A DNA stretch of 64,000 nucleotides from Planctomycetota bacterium (GTDB lineage Bacteria; Planctomycetota; Phycisphaerae; Phycisphaerales; SM1A02), in contig JAQCEQ010000005.1 of the NCBI GenBank assembly GCA_027618565.1, forward strand, positions 1 through 64,000, read 5' to 3'. Within the stretch, counting starts at the first letter, position 1, and each line of letters opens with the position of its first letter. The position numbers and the translations under genes are program-made. This document shows positions 54,860-62,029 of this stretch, piece after piece. Under the pieces are notes generated by a model. It was not told the DNA's origin, ran no database searches, and saw only the letters and a list, made by a program, of their open reading frames with translations.

Positions 54860-56127
54860 CCGTCGAGCCGGTCGGTCGGGTCCCCGTCCGCGGCAAGGCG
54901 CTGCAGGAGGTAGGCCCTTGCGCCAATCGTCCAGAAGAGTGACATCGCATAGCCGCCGATGGCGAGGCTGACCACGGTCCGCCAGACCATCGCCACCTCG
55001 CCCGCCACGCGACCGGTCCCCGACAACGAACTCAAGTCCACCCATCCCGCTGGCTCAAGGGGGCTCAAGCGTGGATCGAAGTTCCCCCAGGCATCGCCGG
55101 CGAGGTCCGTCAAAAGGCCAAAACTAGTGTTATAGGACCATGCGAGCGCCGCATCCACGATCGCAAATCCCACGGCAAACGTGACCAGCCCCACTCCGGC
55201 GTAGAGCGCGGCATGCAGGGGTTTGGAAAGGAGCATCGCGCTCACGCGCTGCACGGCCTCGGTTCCGTCGCACGCCTCGATGGCGGCGGCCGGCACGAAG
55301 AGGGGTGCAGCGACGATGAGGAGCAGGAGCAAGATGCCAGCCAGGAGGGAGAGGACGATGCCCACGCCTCCCCAGAGTGCCGCCAAGACATCCAGTCCGG
55401 GGACTCGAAGCATCAGCCCGGGAAGCGCAGTCGCCAGGAGCAGGATCGCCGCGACCGCCAGTGCGGCGAAGGGGGCGAAGCAGACGCTGGTCCATCGATC
55501 ACGCACGAAGGCGCGCGCCTGTGCCAAGGGTGGTTGCTCCCCTGCACCCAAGTCGAATGCCGCGAGCCGCGCGATCACGCCGCCGCTGAAGCCCAGCACG
55601 ATGAGAGTCAGGGCCCCGAAGGTGATGCTGAAGGGAACGGACGCGCGCCAGCACGCCACGGGCACGCGCGTGCAAAGTGTCCAGACATCGTCGATGGCCG
55701 CCGGAACCTCCAGCGCCAGCATGTTTCGCACGGCACCGCAGGTGGCTCGCGACACTTCCGTGGCGAGCGCTTCATAGCACCCCTTCGGGCGTTGCATGTC
55801 GATCATCCGCAGCGTTCGCTGCCGCGCTCCTGGACCCGCTGCGTCCCCGACCCTGGCGAGGTCCTCCTGAAGCGCCGCGACCGCCACATTGGAGCGCTCG
55901 GCTTGCTCGGGGGTCATCGATCCGGCGAGGAGGCCGTACGGCGAGATGGTGGGAGTGGCGACCGCGTCCCACACTCGTCCAGCACACGCCAAGACCAAGA
56001 TGGCCAAGGCGCCCGTCACGACACGGGACCCGCGCATGGCCACGGTGATGGACGAGAGTAGCGAGGGGAATCGAACCAGCCTGGGCAGGTCCACGGCATC
56101 GACCGTCACTCGGGTCTGTCTTTCCAT
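54856..56127 (-). CDS. Polytopic membrane protein of unknown role
   Basis: 423 residues with about six hydrophobic segments (ALAILVLACAGRVW, SITFGALTLIVLGFSGG, ALAVAAILLLATALPGLML, VGIVLSLLAGILLLLLIVAAP and VGLVTFAVGFAIVDAALAW among them). Between the first and second is a periplasmic, mostly helical part with conserved-looking cysteines. No known family motif was found; similar polytopic proteins are common in planctomycetes. ATG 56127 has GGAG 5 bases upstream. Convergent with the S1 gene and divergent from the M20 peptidase, it stands alone. Confidence 0.75.
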   Translation of the reverse strand: MERQTRVTVDAVDLPRLVRFPSLLSSITVAMRGSRVVTGALAILVLACAGRVWDAVATPTISPYGLLAGSMTPEQAERSNVAVAALQEDLARVGDAAGPGARQRTLRMIDMQRPKGCYEALATEVSRATCGAVRNMLALEVPAAIDDVWTLCTRVPVACWRASVPFSITFGALTLIVLGFSGGVIARLAAFDLGAGEQPPLAQARAFVRDRWTSVCFAPFAALAVAAILLLATALPGLMLRVPGLDVLAALWGGVGIVLSLLAGILLLLLIVAAPLFVPAAAIEACDGTEAVQRVSAMLLSKPLHAALYAGVGLVTFAVGFAIVDAALAWSYNTSFGLLTDLAGDAWGNFDPRLSPLEPAGWVDLSSLSGTGRVAGEVAMVWRTVVSLAIGGYAMSLFWTIGARAYLLQRLAADGDPTDRLDG

Positions 56128-56205
56128 AGCGTCTCCTTCAGTCGTGGTTACTTTATGGTGCGACGGCGACTCCGTGCGGCGGCCGTCCGCTACCCTTCGC
56201 GACCC

Positions 56206-57603
56206 ATGTCACTTGACCTCGCACCCGTCCTGGCCCAGCTCGATGCCGACCGCACCAACGCACTGGAGCGGCTGGGGGATTTCTTGCGCATCCCGTCGAT
56301 TTCCACGGATCCTGCGAGGAATGCCGACACCCGTCGCGCCGGACAGTGGGCGGTGAATGACCTTCGGTCGATCGGATTCAATGCTTCGCTTCACGACACG
56401 GCCGGGCATCCGATGGTGGTCGGGCACATCGATGGCCCCGCCCCCGACGCGCAGCGCGTCCTCTTCTATGGCCACTACGACGTTCAGCCGGCGGACCCGC
56501 TGGAGCTGTGGGAGTCGCCGCCATTCGAGCCGCGGACGGTGAGCGGCCCGCTGGGCGATCGCATCGTTGCTCGCGGCGCGGTGGACGACAAGGGACAGGT
56601 CATGACCTTCTTTGAGGCGTGCCGGGCGTGGCGCACGGTCCACGGGGTCCTGCCCTGCGCGGTGACGGTCTTCCTGGAGGGAGAGGAAGAATCCGGAAGC
56701 CCCAGCTTCATGCCGTTCCTGCAATCGAACAAGGAACTCCTCAGGAGCGATGTGTGCGTGGTGTCGGACACGGGGATGTGGGATGTGGAAACTCCCGCGA
56801 TCACCACGCGGCTGCGCGGGCTGGTCTATCTGGACATCACGATCCATGGGCCGTCCCACGACCTGCACTCGGGGATGTACGGCGGCGCCGTCCCCAACCC
56901 GTGCGACGTGCTCGCCGGCATCATTGCGCAGTTGCACGACTCCCAGCGGCGCGTCACGATCCCGGGCTTCTATGACGGCGTCCAGATGCCCCAGCCGGCG
57001 ACGCTCCAGTCGTGGAAGGGACTGCCGGACACCGAAGCGGAATTCCTGGGGGGCATCGGGCTTCGAGAAGGATTCGGCGAGACCGGGTACTCGCTGCTGG
57101 AGCGCGTGTGGGCCAGACCCACGCTGGAGGTGAACGGCATGAGCGGCGGATACACCGGCCCCGGAGCCAAGACGGTGATCGGCGCCAAGGCCAACGCCAA
57201 GCTCTCGTGTCGCCTGGTGCCCGGGCAAGACCCCGGTGTGGTGGAAAACTCACTCAAGGAGTTCATCCAATCCCGGCTGCCGGCCGGGTGCCGGATGGAG
57301 TGCCACTCCCACGGCGCCAACCCGGCTATCTGCGTGCAGGAATCGAGTCGATACCTGGAGGCTGCGGAGCGCGGCCTGGGCGCGATCTTTGGCCGCCCCG
57401 CCTTCCGCATCGGTTCCGGCGGGAGCGTTCCCGCGGTGGGGATGATCGCCAGCGTGCTGGGTGTGGATACGCTCCTCGTCGGCTTCGGGCTGGATGATGA
57501 TCGCGTGCACTCACCCAACGAGAAATTCGAAGTCGCCTGCTTCGCCAACGGCGCGCGGTCCCATGCCGCGATCCTGGCGGAAATCGGGAAGCTTCGCGCC
57601 TAG
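56206..57603 (+). CDS. M20-family dipeptidase/peptidase
   Basis: 465-residue zinc-dependent exopeptidase of family M20. The metal and catalytic motifs are in order: VLFYGHYDVQPAD (His and catalytic Asp), ARGAVDDKGQ (bridging Asp), FLEGEEESGS (catalytic Glu and metal Glu), CVVSDTGMW (Asp) and a final His in DDRVHSPNEKF. The lid domain lies between (GPSHDLHSGMYGG). Length and motifs fit the cytosolic dipeptidase group near carnosinase rather than DapE or ArgE. ATG 56206 is the start. The 847-residue membrane protein follows 13 bases after the stop. Confidence 0.93.
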   Translation: MSLDLAPVLAQLDADRTNALERLGDFLRIPSISTDPARNADTRRAGQWAVNDLRSIGFNASLHDTAGHPMVVGHIDGPAPDAQRVLFYGHYDVQPADPLELWESPPFEPRTVSGPLGDRIVARGAVDDKGQVMTFFEACRAWRTVHGVLPCAVTVFLEGEEESGSPSFMPFLQSNKELLRSDVCVVSDTGMWDVETPAITTRLRGLVYLDITIHGPSHDLHSGMYGGAVPNPCDVLAGIIAQLHDSQRRVTIPGFYDGVQMPQPATLQSWKGLPDTEAEFLGGIGLREGFGETGYSLLERVWARPTLEVNGMSGGYTGPGAKTVIGAKANAKLSCRLVPGQDPGVVENSLKEFIQSRLPAGCRMECHSHGANPAICVQESSRYLEAAERGLGAIFGRPAFRIGSGGSVPAVGMIASVLGVDTLLVGFGLDDDRVHSPNEKFEVACFANGARSHAAILAEIGKLRA

Positions 57604-57616
57604 GCCAAGCCTCTCC

Positions 57617-60160
57617 ATGGGAAGGACGCACGATCCGAGGGCACGCTTCGTCGCGATCCTTGCCGTCGCGTTCGCGATCGTGCTTGGGACAGCGGCGGCG
57701 GCCCAGTCGGTGATTGTCGAATCGATGGGTGTGGGCGGCTGGTATCGCCCCGGCACTCCCACGGGGATCCTGGTCCGCGCCTCTGCCGATGTGGAACAGG
57801 CCTCGGAGGCCGAACTGGTGTGGGAGCTGGATGGCCCTGACGGCGACCGGCTGGAAGTCTCGCGGCGGGTCATCGTGGAGCCCGGGCGGACCGTGCGCGC
57901 GTGGCTCTACGGAACGGTCATGCCGGTGGCGGGATCCGAGTTCACGGAGTTCACGGTCCGGTTGTGGGAGGTCATCGATGGAGAGCGCAGCCGCGAGCTG
58001 GGGAGGACTCGATTCTCGCCCGACGCGCTACAGCCCCCCGTTCGCGCTGCCTCGTTGGCCGATGACCTGGCGCTGGTCGTGGGCTCCGCGACGATGGGGC
58101 TGGAGCAGTTTGACTTTGACACACGCTCCGGCGGGTTCCCGGCCACCTTGAATGGCTCGATGCACACGGCGACGGTCGCCGATCCGGCACTCCTCCCGGA
58201 TCGCGCCACGGGACTTCGTGGATATGGCGTCATCGTGTGGTCCGAGCCGCTGCCGCAATCGCTCCCTCCAGCGCAGGCCGCCGCCCTCCTGGACTGGATC
58301 TCGCGCGGCGGCCACTTGGTCGTCGCGCCAACGGGCGCCGACGATGCGTGGGGCGCCGGGACACTGCGCAGCGCGCCGTCGCACGCCCTGCGCGAACTCA
58401 TCCCCGAGCGCGGGCTGGCGGGCACTCGCCGTGAAGGCGTGCTAGTGCGCGACCTCCTGTCGACACTCTCGAAGTCGTCCACGCTCACCAATCGTGCTGC
58501 CGTGACCGACCTCTGGACCTTTGACGCGGCAACGCTCCCATCGCCATGGCGGCCGCTCGCGGCGCTGGCGGTGCCACGCAGCGGGTCGCTTGGCGTGGCA
58601 ACCCCCGCGCCCGATTCCATTCAGGGGGAGCTCTGGGCGGTGCGACGCACCTGGGGAACCGGCTTGGTCTCCTTCCTTGGGATCGATGCGGATTCCCTGT
58701 CCCGCCGCGCGTTGCAGCCGGGCGGGTTCCCGCAGGCCTCGGCGTTTTGGGGGCCGATCATCGGGCGCCGCGGTGACGCGCTGACGCGCCAGGAGTTCAC
58801 GCCACTCGCACAGGCTGACCCATCGCCGCTTGTGAGGGGGAGTGGTGCGACCATCGACCTCCTCGGTGGCGTCATCCGGTCGTCAGTCGACATCGGCACG
58901 CAGGCCATCGTCGGGGTCCTGCTTGCGTTTGGGCTCTTCGCCGCGTACTGGGTGCTGGCCGTGCCGGTCGCGTTCTACGCATTGAAGTCCCGCGGGCTGG
59001 AGCGGCATTCGTGGCTTGCCTACACCACGCTGGCCATCGTGTTTTCGGGGGTGGCGTGGATCACCGCGATGGTCGCCACGGCGGGTGCCACATCGGGGGC
59101 ACGAGTCCGCCACCTAAGCGTGGTGGACCTGGTGATCCCACCCGTCGCGACCGAGAAACCCGAGGCGACCGCACACGGATGGGCCAGCATCCAGCTGCCG
59201 GGATACGGTCGTGCCGAGATCTTGCTTCGGGACGCCGCTCCCGGCGACACGCTCGCCGCCTTCGCGGAGCCCGACGCGATGGTGACCGGATTCCCGGACA
59301 CGCAGGCCATCCACCAATCCGTCCTCGAACCAGCAGTGCTGGACATGCCAAGCCGAGCCACGGCGACGCTGGTGGAGTACCAGTCGAGCAGCCTGTCGCC
59401 GCGATGGCGTGGGGCCGTCTCCCTCCAGTCCGGCCAACCGATCACCTGCGAGGTCTCCAGTGCCGGAGGCACCGTGCGCGCCCGGATGAATGGATCGCTG
59501 GTGCACTCGCTTCCCGTCCCGATGGAGTCGGTCTACATCGTGCTCGTCGCGCCAGTGAGGAGTCCCACCGTCGCGATGCTGGGCTCCCCAGCGAGCCCCA
59601 GCCCCGAAGCCGAACTGTCGCTCAAGGGAGCAATGCGGTTCACTGGTTCCTGGCAGCCCGGTAGGCCTCTTGACCTGGGTGCGACCCTCGGAACCGTAGT
59701 GTTGCATTCGATGTCCAGCGCGGAGAACGAACTGACCCGCGAATTGGAGCAGAGCTGGACCGGGCCGCTGCGGAGTCGCTCGGTGCTGGGCGTGGAGTCC
59801 TCGGCGCTGTCCACGCCCCAGCGCCTGGCGGCGGCAAGCCTCTTCGGGCTGCTCGCTCCCCCGGCGTACCTCAAGGCCAGGCCCGACGCTGCGGAACTGG
59901 GGGACACGACCCGCATCGGTCGAAGCATCGGGCACGAACTGGACCTTGGCGGCCACGCCGCCGGTGGCGCAGTGATCATCATCGGCGCCATCAATGGCGA
60001 GCTTCCCGTCGAGCTGGCGGTGGCCGGTGCCTCTGCGGAGTCTGGGGGACTGACCATCGTGAGGTCTATCATCCCGCTTGGCAGCGACGGCCGTTGGCTG
60101 GCGCCCAGCATCACTGGCGACGCGAGCGTCGCGCGCCTCGCGAGCCTCTCATGGCGATGA
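57617..60160 (+). CDS. Large exported/membrane protein coupled to an ABC ATPase
   Basis: 847 residues. A signal sequence (FVAILAVAFAIVLGTAAAA) comes first. A periplasmic region follows, with a beta domain (VIVESMGVGGWYRPGTPTGILV) and then an alpha/beta part with GYGVIVWSEPLPQSLPPAQAAALLDWISRGGHLVV, reminiscent of glutamine amidotransferase-like domains seen in membrane proteins of this kind. Two membrane spans lie near 435-505 (VGVLLAFGLFAAYWVLAVPVAFYAL and TTLAIVFSGVAWITAMVATAG). Another beta-rich part follows. No enzymatic motif is certain. The stop overlaps the ABC ATPase start, so the two likely work together; it may be the membrane partner, although it does not look like a standard permease. 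Confidence 0.75.
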   Translation: MGRTHDPRARFVAILAVAFAIVLGTAAAAQSVIVESMGVGGWYRPGTPTGILVRASADVEQASEAELVWELDGPDGDRLEVSRRVIVEPGRTVRAWLYGTVMPVAGSEFTEFTVRLWEVIDGERSRELGRTRFSPDALQPPVRAASLADDLALVVGSATMGLEQFDFDTRSGGFPATLNGSMHTATVADPALLPDRATGLRGYGVIVWSEPLPQSLPPAQAAALLDWISRGGHLVVAPTGADDAWGAGTLRSAPSHALRELIPERGLAGTRREGVLVRDLLSTLSKSSTLTNRAAVTDLWTFDAATLPSPWRPLAALAVPRSGSLGVATPAPDSIQGELWAVRRTWGTGLVSFLGIDADSLSRRALQPGGFPQASAFWGPIIGRRGDALTRQEFTPLAQADPSPLVRGSGATIDLLGGVIRSSVDIGTQAIVGVLLAFGLFAAYWVLAVPVAFYALKSRGLERHSWLAYTTLAIVFSGVAWITAMVATAGATSGARVRHLSVVDLVIPPVATEKPEATAHGWASIQLPGYGRAEILLRDAAPGDTLAAFAEPDAMVTGFPDTQAIHQSVLEPAVLDMPSRATATLVEYQSSSLSPRWRGAVSLQSGQPITCEVSSAGGTVRARMNGSLVHSLPVPMESVYIVLVAPVRSPTVAMLGSPASPSPEAELSLKGAMRFTGSWQPGRPLDLGATLGTVVLHSMSSAENELTRELEQSWTGPLRSRSVLGVESSALSTPQRLAAASLFGLLAPPAYLKARPDAAELGDTTRIGRSIGHELDLGGHAAGGAVIIIGAINGELPVELAVAGASAESGGLTIVRSIIPLGSDGRWLAPSITGDASVARLASLSWR

Positions 60161-61098
60161 TCGAGACCGTCAATCTCACCAAGAAGTACGGCGAGCTGGC
60201 CGCGCTGGACAACCTCAATCTCACGGTGGAGGCGGGCAGCTGCCTGGGGTTCATCGGCCCCAACGGCGCCGGGAAGACCACCACCATCAAGATCCTTGCG
60301 ACCCTCTTGAAGCCCAGCTGGGGGGAGGCGCGGATCGGCGGCAAGGTCGTCGGCTACCAGAACCACCTCATTCGCCCGATCATCGGGTATGTCCCCGACT
60401 TCATGGGGTCCTACGACGACATGCTCGTCGTGGAGTACCTGGAGTTCTTCGCCAGCTGCTACGGCATCCACGGCCCGGCCCGCACCAAGGCGGTGGGCGA
60501 TGTGCTGGAGCTCACGGACCTGGGCTACAAGCGGGATGCCGAGGTGAACAGCCTCAGCCGCGGCATGCAGCAGCGCCTCAGCGTCGCGCGCGTCCTCCTG
60601 CATGACCCCCAGGTGCTCTTGCTGGATGAGCCCTCCAGCGGGCTGGACCCGCGCGCGCGCGTGGAAATGCGCGAGCTCCTGAAGGAACTGCGCCGGATGG
60701 GGAAGACCATCCTGATCTCCAGCCACATTCTCTTTGAGCTGGCGGAACTCTGCACCGATGTCGCGATCATCGAGCAGGGCAAGCTCCTCTTCGCTGGGCC
60801 AATGCGTGAGATCATGGCGCGCACACGGACCGGCCGGGTGCTCCATGTCGTCGTGGAAGACCGCCACGCCGACGCCATCAAGCTCCTCAAGGGCATCCAG
60901 GGCGTGCGGCAAGTGGATGGCGCTCGGCAGGGAGATGTCATGCGGATCGAGGTCCAGCTGGATGAGTCTTCGGGACTCTCTCCCGGCGAATTGAATGCCC
61001 GGCTGGTGGCACAGGGGCTGCGCGTGTCGCACATGGCGGAAGAAAAGCTGGACCTGGAGACGGCCTTCATGCGCCTGACCAAGGGGCTGGTGGCATGA
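60157..61098 (+). CDS. ABC transporter ATP-binding protein
   Basis: 313-residue ATPase of an ABC exporter (CcmA/NatA-like). Walker A is GPNGAGKTT near 35, the signature LSRGMQQRLSVAR near 131, Walker B VLLLDEPSSGLDP, and the switch His in ISSH. The C-terminal 80 residues form the usual extra domain. The start at 60157 overlaps the previous stop as ATGA; ATG 60151 two codons upstream is equally in frame. It overlaps the nadK start by ATGA. No separate permease gene is adjacent, leaving the 847-residue protein as candidate partner. Confidence 0.92.
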   Translation: MIETVNLTKKYGELAALDNLNLTVEAGSCLGFIGPNGAGKTTTIKILATLLKPSWGEARIGGKVVGYQNHLIRPIIGYVPDFMGSYDDMLVVEYLEFFASCYGIHGPARTKAVGDVLELTDLGYKRDAEVNSLSRGMQQRLSVARVLLHDPQVLLLDEPSSGLDPRARVEMRELLKELRRMGKTILISSHILFELAELCTDVAIIEQGKLLFAGPMREIMARTRTGRVLHVVVEDRHADAIKLLKGIQGVRQVDGARQGDVMRIEVQLDESSGLSPGELNARLVAQGLRVSHMAEEKLDLETAFMRLTKGLVA

Positions 61099-61961
61099 GT
61101 TGCCGCGTGGCGATCGCTTGCGAGTCCGCGCGCCCTGGCGCCACCGAGGCGCTGGCCCGCGTGCGTGACATCGTGAGGCCCCACGGGATCGTTGTCGCCG
61201 AGCTGGCGGCGGATGAGTCGCCCCTCCCGGCTGACCTCTCCATTGACCGGCTGGTGAGCGTGGGCGGCGATGGCACCTTCCTGGCCCAGGCACGGCGCGC
61301 GCATCCGCGGGACATCCCGGTGGTTGGCGTCAACGCCGGGCGGCTGGGGTTCCTCACCTCCTTCACGGTCGATGCGCTGGAGCGCCACGCCGGCATGGTG
61401 TTCGGTGCAGCCGCGAGCATGGAACGGCGCAGCGTGCTCGCCGTCACCATGTGCCGCAACGGCGACGTTGCGGAGGGCATCTGCGTCAACGACTGCGTCA
61501 TCGCGGCGGGCGACCCGTTCACGATGGTTCAACTCAGGCTCACGATCGACGGGGAGCCGGGGCCGGTCTTCCGCGGCGACGGGCTCATCTTCGCCACCGC
61601 CCTGGGATCGACGGCTTACAACCTGAGCGGCGGCGGGCCGATCGTGCATCCCGATGCCAATGTCCTCCTGGTCACACCCATCGCGCCGCACTCGCTCAGT
61701 TTCCGACCGATCGTCCTCACCGGCGCGGCCGAGGTCAGCGTGCGCGTCGAGCGCGCCAACCCGGGCACGACCGTCATCGTTGATGGCCAGCCCGTCGGGC
61801 GCGTTGGCGCGGAGGACGAGATCCTGGTCCGCGGCGACCGGCGTGGCATTCGGGTGGTGGCCAACCCGGAGGCGCGCTATTGGCAGACGCTCCAGCGAAA
61901 GATGCGGTGGGCGGAGGCGCCTGTGTACTCGCCAGAAGCGGACGCGCCGCCAGGAAACTGA
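61095..61961 (+). CDS. nadK: NAD kinase
   Basis: Phosphorylates NAD to NADP. 288 residues with the family motifs: VSVGGDGTFLAQARR (catalytic Asp), VNAGRLGFLT, a NDCVI form of the NE/D motif, and the GDGLIFATALGSTAYNLSGGGPIVHP substrate loop. Start ATG 61095 overlaps the ABC ATPase stop as ATGA. Its place at the end of a membrane-protein/ABC run is unusual but the identity is clear. Confidence 0.95.
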   Translation: MSCRVAIACESARPGATEALARVRDIVRPHGIVVAELAADESPLPADLSIDRLVSVGGDGTFLAQARRAHPRDIPVVGVNAGRLGFLTSFTVDALERHAGMVFGAAASMERRSVLAVTMCRNGDVAEGICVNDCVIAAGDPFTMVQLRLTIDGEPGPVFRGDGLIFATALGSTAYNLSGGGPIVHPDANVLLVTPIAPHSLSFRPIVLTGAAEVSVRVERANPGTTVIVDGQPVGRVGAEDEILVRGDRRGIRVVANPEARYWQTLQRKMRWAEAPVYSPEADAPPGN

Positions 61962-61985
61962 TCCTGACGGCGCGCTGTTGTTTCA

Positions 61986-62004
61986 ATCCCCTTCCGAAGG
62001 GGAT
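61986..62004. terminator. Terminator between nadK and the protease
   Basis: atcccctt (61986-61993) and aaggggat (61997-62004) form an 8-base stem with a 3-base loop in the 68-base gap between the convergent genes. Short T-rich bits (ttgttt, gttggttt) flank it on both sides, which would serve either direction. Confidence 0.55.
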
Positions 62005-62029
62005 GTTGGTTTGGCTCGGGGCGCCTCGA

